From: Flavobacterium lacustre
Lineage (GTDB): Bacteria; Bacteroidota; Bacteroidia; Flavobacteriales; Flavobacteriaceae
Direction of reading: 5' to 3'
NCBI RefSeq assembly: GCF_027474525.2
Contig: NZ_CP114882.2
Coordinates: 3,100,001-3,164,000, forward strand
Length of the DNA stretch: 64,000 nt
Shown here: positions 1 to 8,461 of the stretch, one piece after another
Position numbering within the stretch: the stretch's first letter is position 1
Layout of the letters: each line of letters starts with the position of its first letter
Position numbers and translations under genes: made by a program
Notes under the pieces: generated by a model
Told to the model about the DNA's origin: nothing
What the model saw: only the letters and a program-made list of their open reading frames with translations
Database searches by the model: none

Positions 1-1843
1 GCGTATGCAGATCAAAATAAGCTTTCGCATGACTTTTTTTGCTGTAATCAAAAGATAATCTATCACCAACTCTCCCTAAAAGGCCTCCTCCTGCGGTAGC
101 ATCTGCTGCTGCGAACTTTGGATCATTACTAAGAATAGAAGGGTGTATATTAAGAGCAATCGCTAGACCTTCGCCTTTACCCCAATTAATAAAACTTTGA
201 GGGTCTGGGAACAGGTTGTTATCCCAACTCCAACCATTCCATTTGTCTGGAGACTTCCAATCAGTATCAACAACTAAAACATCCAAGGGAACTTTCTCCG
301 ATCTAAATCTTGGTAATAAAGTATTTTTATAAAAATCACTTGTATAAGGTGCGTATTTTGAATACCAAACTCCAAAAGCCCATTTAGGCAGCAAAGGCGG
401 ATTTCCTGTAATTTTATAAAAATCTTTTAATGCCGCTTGATAATCTGTTCCGTATCCGAAGAAGTAACCGTCTTGATATCCGCCAGAATGTGATGGTCTG
501 GAAGATACCCAGCCGTCAGCTTCTGTTAATGCCGTTTTACTATCGTCAATCAAATGCCAACCATCTTTACTCATAAGGCCATCCCACAAAGGTGTTTCCC
601 CAGATTTTAGATCAAGCGAACGTATCCCGCCTCCTAGGTTTGTTTTTTGGAATTTACCAATAGTATTTGGCAGCGGCTGCCCAACAGGACTAACTCCAAG
701 CCAATCGATATTTACTTTTCCGGAATCTCCATTGTCGTATGAAATTTTAATAATATGAGGCCCAGCACTTAGTGAAACATTTTGTTGAAAAACATTCCAG
801 GTGTCCCAATTATCAGTAGGAGGCAGTGCTATTTGGCTTTTTACTCCATCAATGTACAAACTCATAGTACGTGTTGTAAGTTGGCCATCTCCTCCAGTAC
901 CGTTAGCATATTGCATGGAAATTGTATAATCCCCATTAGCTAATGGTTGATCAAAGCGCCAAGTAATAGCAGGCCCTGAATTTTCAAAGCCGGAAGCAAA
1001 ACCTGTCCCAGTATAGGCTGGGTGGTTAGTATCGACACTAGCCCCTCCTTCCAATATTGCGCTTTCGGCTTCATTCACAGTGTTTACAGTTGGCACCGGA
1101 CTCAGTGCCAAGTAATCAATATTTACATTGTAAGTATCACCCGCATCACAGACAACTTTAATGCTATGAGATCCTGTTGACAATGAAATCTTTTTTCGAA
1201 AAATACCCCATGTATCCCAATTTGCAGTTGGACTCAGTGTTATTTGAGTTTTAACACCATCAATATACAAACTAACTGTTCTGTCATTTCCCATTCCATT
1301 GCAATACTTTAATATAAAATTATAATCGCCACCAGAAATGTTCTCATTCAAATCCCATTGTAATCCTGGTCCAACCTTAATATACCCTGCAACAAAACCT
1401 GAACCTGAATAACCAGAATGGTCAGCGGCTAAGCTAGCTCCTCCGAATAGCGCTAGGTTTTCTGCTTCGCTTTTATATTCAGCAGTGCCACCAAACCAAG
1501 GAGTTGCTTCAACAAGCTGCCCTTTAACAGTTAAACTGACTTTTAGATTAGATGCACTAAAGCTTCCTGAATTTTGTTTATAGCGCAATAATAATTTATC
1601 TGTTCGAATCTCGAGCCAGCCGTCATTTACAATAGATGTATATGCAGGTGTCGGTAAATCGAGGTTGGTTATATTGAAACTTTTTTTAGTTTCGAATATG
1701 CCGTCGCCTGAATATTCCGTTTTAATCAAAATTGGGCTAAGCACAGTAAATTTGGCATTACCATCAGTTACTACACCTTGCTGTGCATTAATTGTGTTAA
1801 AAAGAAGTAGGCAAAAGATGCTTACAAGTAGATTTTTTTTCAT
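1..1843 (-). CDS. GH31 glycoside hydrolase with two inserted carbohydrate-binding modules (C-terminus beyond window)
   Basis: About 614 residues are visible; the gene runs off the left edge. A signal peptide covers residues 1-20 (ending NTINAQ), placing the enzyme in the periplasm or outer membrane. The GH31 N-terminal beta-sandwich starts at about 25-115. Two CBM6/CBM35-like modules follow at about 123-250 and 255-388; both contain the pattern SLYIDGVK and NWDTW and so look like a duplication. The GH31 domain then resumes (LGGGIRSLDLKSGE) and the start of the barrel is seen (VPLDVLVVDTDW, LFPDP, LNIHP). These motifs match the GH31 at 21370-23910, so the two belong to the same GH31 subgroup. 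The catalytic nucleophile would lie beyond the edge. The gene sits 20 bp after the GH76 gene and is the third of an operon. Family knowledge suggests alpha-glucosidase or dextranase-type activity; the exact substrate is inference. Confidence 0.88.
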   Translation of the reverse strand, partial: MKKNLLVSIFCLLLFNTINAQQGVVTDGNAKFTVLSPILIKTEYSGDGIFETKKSFNITNLDLPTPAYTSIVNDGWLEIRTDKLLLRYKQNSGSFSASNLKVSLTVKGQLVEATPWFGGTAEYKSEAENLALFGGASLAADHSGYSGSGFVAGYIKVGPGLQWDLNENISGGDYNFILKYCNGMGNDRTVSLYIDGVKTQITLSPTANWDTWGIFRKKISLSTGSHSIKVVCDAGDTYNVNIDYLALSPVPTVNTVNEAESAILEGGASVDTNHPAYTGTGFASGFENSGPAITWRFDQPLANGDYTISMQYANGTGGDGQLTTRTMSLYIDGVKSQIALPPTDNWDTWNVFQQNVSLSAGPHIIKISYDNGDSGKVNIDWLGVSPVGQPLPNTIGKFQKTNLGGGIRSLDLKSGETPLWDGLMSKDGWHLIDDSKTALTEADGWVSSRPSHSGGYQDGYFFGYGTDYQAALKDFYKITGNPPLLPKWAFGVWYSKYAPYTSDFYKNTLLPRFRSEKVPLDVLVVDTDWKSPDKWNGWSWDNNLFPDPQSFINWGKGEGLAIALNIHPSILSNDPKFAAADATAGGGLLGRVGDRLSFDYSKKSHAKAYFDLHT

Positions 1844-1863
1844 TTTTTGCTGCTATTAATTTT

Positions 1864-4224
1864 TTATTTTTTCAATATTTTCTTTGTGATTTTATTAGCA
1901 TCTTTATTTATCGTAATGAAATATATACCTGTTTGTAATTTTGAAACATCAACACTGTTGCTATCATCTGCATTTTGTTTTAAAACCAAACTTCCCGTAG
2001 GAGAAAAAATACTTATCTGGGATCCTTTTATATCGGTGTTAAAAAAAAGTGTGTTTTCAACTGGATTTGGATATAGATTTAAAGAAGATGTTATTTCGTC
2101 TTGTGGCGTCAATCCTAATGACTCGACTTTTATTAATTTCCATTGTCCACTAGCTTGTCCGTTAACATCTTCCCATTGTTGAACGTTTGCGCCATTTGCA
2201 TTACTGAAATTTGAAACTTCAACCAATTTACCGCTAATTCTAGGGATAATTTTGTAATATCCATCTCCTGTGGAAACTAACACAAACTGTTGGTTTGGGG
2301 TTGCATTGTATGGGTATTGATTGACATTAGTACCATTGTCAGCATTATAATCATCAATATTCAAGGATTGCCCGCTATTTTTTGCAATAATTTTATATAA
2401 ACCATCTCCTAAATGAGTGAACATAAATTTTTGATTATCCCCGGCAGTTGCTGTTCCTTGTGCTACATTGCCACCAGTTGACTGACTAGAACCCCATACA
2501 TCCATGTTTAAACCGCTGTTGCGATTTTGTAAATTATAGGTGATATCTCCTAAATTGACATCTCCATTGGCACGAACACGTAAGGATGTCGCTTTATTAT
2601 TCCAATCTGTAGTCAAAACAGTATCTGAAAAAAAATCTTTTGACTCTCCTGTGAAATTATCACCTTCATACAGCGTAACCTTAAACCCTTTTGAAATTTT
2701 AAAAGAACTAATATCGTTGTCTGATACCCCTTTGGATTGGAGCTGTTCTAAAGTATAATCGCCAATATCAAGCGCAACATTATAACCTGTAAAATTTACA
2801 TCTTGAAAAACATTCATTACAGAACTGTCTATAGCGATAGAACCTGTAGCCGGACTATTAGTATCTACAATTTTTATAGACGAAATTCTATCGTTCCAAG
2901 CGGCAAGCCAAGCGGTGTTTGCCGTAAAGGTTTGAGATGTACCCGTAAAATTATCATTTTCATAAACTGTAACCTCATAACCAAGAGGAATGGTTAAAGA
3001 AGTAATGAAGTTATCAGGAACACCTCGTGACAAAAGCTGTGCTGTTGTATAATCTCCCTGTGAAAGTTGGGAATAAAATCCAGCATAATTAATGTCTTGA
3101 TATACATGTACCTTGTTTAAACTAGCTACCGATTCAAACAAATGAAGACCGCTTGTTTGAGTGGATAAATCAATTGATTCCGTTGGTAGTTTCCTCCAAT
3201 CATAATTAGTTAAAAATGTGGATTTATCTACTGCGTGTGACCATACGTAATCAGCAGTATAATTAATGATTTGCAAATAATGTTCTTTTCTGGATTTAGG
3301 TAAATTCCCAATGCGTACAAACTCTGTAAACCATTTTGCAAAAATTCCTTTGAATAGACCACCATCACCTTGTCCTGTTTCATTTAAGTAAAATGCTCCA
3401 CCATTAAATTTTCTATAATTCATCATAAAATCAGAAGCCTTGATACCATCATCAATATAGGATTGTTCTCCTGTAACGATGCTGAGTTCCAAACAAGCAG
3501 CGATAAACATTCCCGAATTATAAGAGAATTGCCAGCCAGGATCAAAATTATTTGGACTATCCCAAATTCCTCCTTGAGCGTTAAATACATTAGTCTTCAT
3601 CCAGGCATGAATGTCTTTTGCCATTTGCAAATTCGAACTGTCACCTTCTAATTGATACAATTTAACAGCGATAACAATAGCTGGTCCATTTGAAATGGAA
3701 TTATTACAAGCAGAATCACATCCTTTTTTCCAGGCTATCGCTCCATTTGCATATCCTGTTTTTATTTCAGCCCATATTTGATGTACAGCATCCAGAAACT
3801 CTGTATCCTTGGTTGCGTTGTAACAGTTAAAACTAGCTAAACACAGCCATTCTAAATCATCATAGTAATCATTTCGATATGTACCTTGACCGTAAAGATT
3901 GTATTTTCGTATTCCAGCAATAATGCTTTTCATACGATCTATATAAACAGTATTACGAGTTCTTTGATAAGCATCTGCTAAAGTTTCAAGAGTATGTGCT
4001 TGTGTCCAGTACCCATAACCATACGGATCATTATCCGAAGTGCTGTTATGTTTATAATAACTTTTATCAAAGGACATGAAAATAGCATTAGTTGCATCTT
4101 GTACCTTATCTGCACGCTGATCAGCTGTTTGTGCAAATAAATTTGAAACACATAGCATAAATAATAAGACACCTGAATTTCTAGTTTTCAAAATATTTTT
4201 ATTCAATATTTTCTTCAAAATCAT
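1864..4224 (-). CDS. GH76 endo-alpha-mannanase-like protein with beta/gamma-crystallin, ricin-type and T9SS domains
   Basis: A 786-residue secreted modular enzyme. Order: signal peptide about 1-31; GH76 alpha/alpha barrel about 35-370, with the paired catalytic aspartates in YYDDLEW (D122, D123) and the GDGGLFKG motif; two beta/gamma-crystallin-like units at about 372-452 and 469-551 (each with a VYQD or VFQD start and YENDNFTG or YEGDNFTG); a ricin-type beta-trefoil at about 560-700; a type IX secretion C-terminal domain at 713-786 (LNLYPNPVENTLFF, ending KKILKK). GH76 enzymes are endo-acting alpha-1,6-mannanases; the ricin fold usually binds sugar. The T9SS tail implies export to the cell surface or medium, the only protein in this locus with one. 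It follows the peptidase gene by 37 bp and precedes the GH31 by 20 bp. Family assignment is firm; the exact glycan is inferred. Confidence 0.92.
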   Translation of the reverse strand: MILKKILNKNILKTRNSGVLLFMLCVSNLFAQTADQRADKVQDATNAIFMSFDKSYYKHNSTSDNDPYGYGYWTQAHTLETLADAYQRTRNTVYIDRMKSIIAGIRKYNLYGQGTYRNDYYDDLEWLCLASFNCYNATKDTEFLDAVHQIWAEIKTGYANGAIAWKKGCDSACNNSISNGPAIVIAVKLYQLEGDSSNLQMAKDIHAWMKTNVFNAQGGIWDSPNNFDPGWQFSYNSGMFIAACLELSIVTGEQSYIDDGIKASDFMMNYRKFNGGAFYLNETGQGDGGLFKGIFAKWFTEFVRIGNLPKSRKEHYLQIINYTADYVWSHAVDKSTFLTNYDWRKLPTESIDLSTQTSGLHLFESVASLNKVHVYQDINYAGFYSQLSQGDYTTAQLLSRGVPDNFITSLTIPLGYEVTVYENDNFTGTSQTFTANTAWLAAWNDRISSIKIVDTNSPATGSIAIDSSVMNVFQDVNFTGYNVALDIGDYTLEQLQSKGVSDNDISSFKISKGFKVTLYEGDNFTGESKDFFSDTVLTTDWNNKATSLRVRANGDVNLGDITYNLQNRNSGLNMDVWGSSQSTGGNVAQGTATAGDNQKFMFTHLGDGLYKIIAKNSGQSLNIDDYNADNGTNVNQYPYNATPNQQFVLVSTGDGYYKIIPRISGKLVEVSNFSNANGANVQQWEDVNGQASGQWKLIKVESLGLTPQDEITSSLNLYPNPVENTLFFNTDIKGSQISIFSPTGSLVLKQNADDSNSVDVSKLQTGIYFITINKDANKITKKILKK

Positions 4225-4261
4225 TGACTTAAGTGATTAGAATTGCCTTTATTTAAGATAT

Positions 4262-5029
4262 TTATAAGCTGTAATTTTTAATGTAATCATCACAAAGTTC
4301 ATCAACTGTTTTATTGGTTTCTTTTTTCCAAACAGCATCGGTATAAGTTCCGGTTCTACATTTATCGTCTAATGTATCGACTATGCCTTTTTTAACTTTT
4401 AAATCTATCCAAAGTAAAAACCGTGCAGTAGTTCTATAAGATGCCTCGTATTTATTTCCTTTGTCGTCTAATGTTTTGGGTAAAACCCAACCACTTGATT
4501 CATTGCTAACGCCATAAATTTCTCTTACATAATCTGCAATTCCTTCTACGAGCCATCCTGGAGTATTTTTATTGTATTTGTATGCCTGAACTAAATGAAA
4601 CCCTTCATGTACAATCACATCTATATCTTTTTCTCTTCCAGGGTTTGTGAAAAATTTTGTAAAAACAGTGATTTCATTATTCATTGCATGAGCCGGATGG
4701 TCAGTATCTTCATTACTAAAAGTGATGATAACACTCTTTGTCGCTTTTGGATTAAAATGATTCAGCATTTTAGGATAGACAAGAAAAAAGCGTTCTGCTA
4801 TGTTCTTTTTGAATTCTTGACTGAGCTTTGGATCATTATTTTTTAATGTCAGTTGGAAGCCATTTTTAATGATTATACTATCTTCAAAAATGGAATTATT
4901 TGTATTTATTTCAGTTGTAGCAATATTGTGCTTTTTATTATCTGAAGAGCTAATTTCTTGTTGAGAAAAAGAAATTAGTGGTAATATAAGGATTAAAAAA
5001 AAGCTTGTATTCTTGATTTTGAAATTCAT
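4262..5029 (-). CDS. Secreted basic-secretory-protein-family metallopeptidase
   Basis: The chosen start (5029) gives a clear signal peptide (MNFKIKNTSFFLILILPLIS); an upstream in-frame ATG at 5062 would put 11 charged residues in front of it. The mature protein carries the zinc metallopeptidase motif HEGFH (about residues 141-145) followed by GWLVEGIADYVREIYG, the signature of the plant/bacterial basic secretory protein family. Length 255 fits the family. It is the first gene of the operon with GH76 and GH31. A peptidase in a glycan locus could trim the protein part of a glycoprotein such as a cell-wall mannoprotein, which is inference. Upstream, 5030-5312 is AT-rich with no gene; the promoter must be there but no exact TAnnTTTG match was found. 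Confidence 0.8.
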   Translation of the reverse strand: MNFKIKNTSFFLILILPLISFSQQEISSSDNKKHNIATTEINTNNSIFEDSIIIKNGFQLTLKNNDPKLSQEFKKNIAERFFLVYPKMLNHFNPKATKSVIITFSNEDTDHPAHAMNNEITVFTKFFTNPGREKDIDVIVHEGFHLVQAYKYNKNTPGWLVEGIADYVREIYGVSNESSGWVLPKTLDDKGNKYEASYRTTARFLLWIDLKVKKGIVDTLDDKCRTGTYTDAVWKKETNKTVDELCDDYIKNYSL

Positions 5030-5312
5030 ATAGCAGTTTTTATGCTGTTTGTTTTTTAACAATATTCAGCTGGGATTTCTAATTCTGTTCTTTGATGATG
5101 CAAAGTATAGTGGTTTATGGTACAAATGGACAGAAGAATCTATTTGAAAAAATACCTTTTCAACAAACGGTGATAAGACGTTGTTAATTATAGTTTTGCC
5201 ATGATTTGATTATTTTTAATAGTAGCAAATGGAGAAATTAAATTAGCATATCCATAGATCAATTCTTAACAATGTAAAGTACTTTTAATCCTATAAGCAG
5301 ATTTTTTTTTAT

Positions 5313-5368
5313 AAAAAATGAAGCCAAAACTTTCCAATACAATTTAGATTTAAAAGTTTTGACTTCAT
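5313..5368 (-). terminator. Rho-independent terminator of the susCDE operon
   Basis: Inverted repeat 5318-5333 / 5353-5368 (ATGAAGCCAAAACTTT against AAAGTTTTGACTTCAT, one imperfect pair), followed in the leftward direction by six U. It lies 44 bp after the susE-like stop and separates this operon from the peptidase-GH76-GH31 unit. Confidence 0.75.
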
Positions 5369-5411
5369 AATTGGTAATTTAATTATCTTGAAAATATATT
5401 TATTACTAAGA

Positions 5412-6551
5412 CTACAATTTCTTTAACCTAATGGTCATTTTTGCAGGATTAATAATGAGTTCATAATTTCCAGTGGTTTCAATAATCCATTTATTATCTG
5501 GATTAGCATTAGGCATCAACATCATTGGTGTAGCTTCGCCATCAACTATAAGTTTAGTACCATTTACTGGAGCCATTAAAGCTCTACCATTCCAGTCACC
5601 CTGTTGTGTATAAAGTTTAAATTCACCAGCGTCAAATTGTCCTTTATACGAAAAGACTTCAGGGTTCTTAGGATCCCATGTGGTTTGTTTAGCTCTTCCA
5701 ATATCCCAACCTATACCAGTTATTGCATTACCAACCATATAAACATTTTCATAAGGTGTATAGGCAAAAATGTAAGTCAGTTTTGAGCGGCTTACGAACA
5801 AAGAATAACGACCCGCTTTAGTTACATTAAAATTAGTGGCTGTTTGAGATTGTGTCTTGTTATAAGCAAGATTAAATTCATCTAAAGGGTTATAAGATGG
5901 CCATTCGCTGCCTGGTTTGTCGATTATTTTAAATGATCCTACGGAGAAATCTCCAGTATACGTATATTGTGATCTTTCGATTACTTCATTAATTTTTTTA
6001 CCAGTATTATAATCCCATCCTCCACTTATAGCATCGCCTACCAAGAACAACGGTAATGGTCCTTGACTAAAAGCGGTTGCCGAAAATGAAGTAGATGCCA
6101 CTTCTGGTTTTTGATATTGAGGACTATTTTCTACTTGAGCTATTATTTCTGCTTCAAATTTGGCAGTAGAACCGCCAGCATATCCCCATTTTTCAATTAA
6201 TAACTCATTTAATTCTCCAACTGTAAAGGATTTAGTAAATACATCAACAGGCATTTCTTGCAGTAACGTAGTCGCTTCTGCAAAATTATTACCTACAATA
6301 TCCATACGGAAAAAATATTTCAAAGTAGTTCCAGTTCCTCTATCATTTCCTGGAGTCCAGGTAAATGTGATGGCTACTGCATCATCATTACCAGCTGTCA
6401 TAACGACTTCATCACTAGATGGTGTTAAAGTCATAGGCTTAACAAAGCTTGGTTCTTTAAGCCAGTCAGCATTCTCTAGTCCCTTATCTTCACAAGAGAT
6501 TAAAATTATACTCATTATTATAAATGAGATTATATTTTTTATATTTTTCAT
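5412..6551 (-). CDS. SusE/SusF-like outer-membrane glycan-binding lipoprotein
   Basis: A 379-residue lipoprotein: N-terminal hydrophobic stretch and lipobox ILISC with the acylated Cys at 20. Residues about 22-150 match the SusE N-terminal fold (VKPMTLTPSSDEVVMTAGNDD, ITFTWTPGNDRG, TLKYFFRMDIVGNNF). Two later repeated beta-sandwich units start with LFLVGDAISGGWDY and VYMVGNAITGIGWDI, as in SusE/SusF starch-binding modules. It is the third gene after susC and susD, 24 bp from susD, and ends at a terminator. The role is surface binding of the substrate and handing it to the SusCD importer. Aromatic residues in the two VGNAI units are the expected sugar contacts. Family confident; ligand unknown. 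Confidence 0.9.
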   Translation of the reverse strand: MKNIKNIISFIIMSIILISCEDKGLENADWLKEPSFVKPMTLTPSSDEVVMTAGNDDAVAITFTWTPGNDRGTGTTLKYFFRMDIVGNNFAEATTLLQEMPVDVFTKSFTVGELNELLIEKWGYAGGSTAKFEAEIIAQVENSPQYQKPEVASTSFSATAFSQGPLPLFLVGDAISGGWDYNTGKKINEVIERSQYTYTGDFSVGSFKIIDKPGSEWPSYNPLDEFNLAYNKTQSQTATNFNVTKAGRYSLFVSRSKLTYIFAYTPYENVYMVGNAITGIGWDIGRAKQTTWDPKNPEVFSYKGQFDAGEFKLYTQQGDWNGRALMAPVNGTKLIVDGEATPMMLMPNANPDNKWIIETTGNYELIINPAKMTIRLKKL

Positions 6552-6575
6552 TTTATTTACGTGTTTATTTAAATT

Positions 6576-8450
6576 CTACCAAAAAGGTGCTTGAACTAAG
6601 TTAGGATTCTTTACAATTTCAGATAAGTGTATTGGAAACCAATAAAAAGATTTTCTATATACTCTTTTTTGATAAGCAGTTCTCTTATAAAAATCTGTAG
6701 CATTTTGACCATAGAAATTCATTCCGTAAAAATCTGTGTTCAATACATTCTCGGCTTCTTTCCATCTTCTTAAATCATCATAACGAATACCTTCTGTACA
6801 AAGTTCCACTCTTCGCTCCATGTGTATTAATTTTCTAACATTAGCTTGATCACCAAGATCTATATGAATACTTGTAGGACTTGTAGAACCTGTAGTATAA
6901 GTTCTTACTCCTGCTCTTTCTCTAATCTTGTTCAAATAAACCAAAATGTCAGCATCGCCTGGATTCGATTCATTAAGTGCTTCAGCATAATTTAAATACA
7001 CTTCTCCCAATCTGTATACAATTCCTGAACGAGGTGTAAAGTAATTATTAATAGGATCACGTGATGGATCAGTTTTCTTTCTTGATAAATACCCGTTTTG
7101 TGGAGCATCATGTGTATTATTGTTGTCTTTTTTACCATTAAAGAACTCTAATTTTCTGGAGTCTTTACTATACCATTGTCCATTAAAATTAACAGCCAAA
7201 TAAAATCTTGGTTCACGGTTGCAGTACATATTATAAGTTCCAGCCAAAGTAACTTGTCCTTCATTTTTCACTTCTTTCCATTTTGTTGCTCCGTTTGACC
7301 AATAGCCATCTTCTGATGAGAAACCATTTTCTACATAACCTGATCCAGATTCTGATATTGGCAATCCATTAGCAGTAAAAAAAGCATCTACTAACGATTG
7401 TGTTACACCATATCCTCCAAATCCTCCACTTCCTCTTGGTGCTGAATGTTGATCGTATTCTCTGTAATTAGAATCAGGTCTAGCAAACAATACTTCAGTA
7501 TTTCCTTTACTGGCATCTTTAAAAAATAAATTTTGACAAGACATAAAAGGATCAATTCCTCCATTAGCATTCAACTCTATATATAATTTATGACCTGCTG
7601 CTTCAGCCGTTTGAATTAAGTCTTTACTTGCATCAGCTGCTACTTTCCATTTATTGGCATCATAAGTAGTACTAAATAAATGTTTACCTTCTTTATCAAC
7701 GTGACTGGAATACTCAGAATTACCATTAACTAATGGACTTGCAGCAAAAAGCAACATTCTGGCTCTAACAGCCTTACACATAATAGATGTTGCACGACCA
7801 TATTTTCTTCCGTCAGCATAAGATGTAGGTAAAATTTTAGACACATCGTCTAATTCTTTATCAACCCAGCTTACAATTTCATCATAAGGTGTTTGACCCA
7901 CTAATAAATCAGAAAGATTATAATTTACCGGAGTAATTTCTTCTGGTTTAAAAGGAACAGGTCCATAAGTATTAATCAATAAAGAATAATAATAGGCTCT
8001 TAAAAAACGAGCTTCTCCAATAATCAATTTCACATCCTCTTCTGTAAATTTTTGCTCAGGCATCGCCCTTACATTTTCCATAAGAATGTTACACTCTCTT
8101 ATTTTTTGAGGAAGTGAAGCCCAATATCCTGGACCCCAATTTGTATTTGTTGACCAACTACCCAAAGCAATTGGAATCATTTCCCAACCATAATTACGCC
8201 ATCTTTCAGAAGGAGTCATATCATCGCCTAAGACTTCCCAGCCTAAATCACGTTGATAGCCCCAAAGAGGATCCGGAATCATAGAGTAGCAACCTGCTAA
8301 CCACTGCTCTGTTTTTGTTTTACTACTAAAGACATTATCCAAAGTAAGTTCGGTATCATTCTCCTTATCCAAATAATCAGAGCAGGAATAAGACAACGTT
8401 AATCCTAAAAAAAGGAATATTGATTTGATATATAATTTTTTCATTTTCAT
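6576..8450 (-). CDS. SusD-like outer-membrane glycan-capture lipoprotein
   Basis: The start at 8450 (MKMKKLYIKSIFLF) is preferred because it gives a lipoprotein signal ending LSYSC (Cys 23) and begins 12 bp after the susC stop; a longer frame would overlap susC. The 624-residue product has the SusD/RagB pattern: an N-terminal SusD-like domain with LDKENDTELTLDNVFSS, the helical TPR-like core, and the C-terminal RagB/SusD part (YRLGEVYLNYAEALNE, IRERAGV, ERRVELCTEGIRYDDLRRW). It forms the lid over the SusC pore and captures oligosaccharide on the cell surface. It is translated from the same leftward message as susC and the susE-like gene. Confidence 0.95.
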   Translation of the reverse strand: MKMKKLYIKSIFLFLGLTLSYSCSDYLDKENDTELTLDNVFSSKTKTEQWLAGCYSMIPDPLWGYQRDLGWEVLGDDMTPSERWRNYGWEMIPIALGSWSTNTNWGPGYWASLPQKIRECNILMENVRAMPEQKFTEEDVKLIIGEARFLRAYYYSLLINTYGPVPFKPEEITPVNYNLSDLLVGQTPYDEIVSWVDKELDDVSKILPTSYADGRKYGRATSIMCKAVRARMLLFAASPLVNGNSEYSSHVDKEGKHLFSTTYDANKWKVAADASKDLIQTAEAAGHKLYIELNANGGIDPFMSCQNLFFKDASKGNTEVLFARPDSNYREYDQHSAPRGSGGFGGYGVTQSLVDAFFTANGLPISESGSGYVENGFSSEDGYWSNGATKWKEVKNEGQVTLAGTYNMYCNREPRFYLAVNFNGQWYSKDSRKLEFFNGKKDNNNTHDAPQNGYLSRKKTDPSRDPINNYFTPRSGIVYRLGEVYLNYAEALNESNPGDADILVYLNKIRERAGVRTYTTGSTSPTSIHIDLGDQANVRKLIHMERRVELCTEGIRYDDLRRWKEAENVLNTDFYGMNFYGQNATDFYKRTAYQKRVYRKSFYWFPIHLSEIVKNPNLVQAPFW

Positions 8451-8461
8451 TATTTTTTTTA

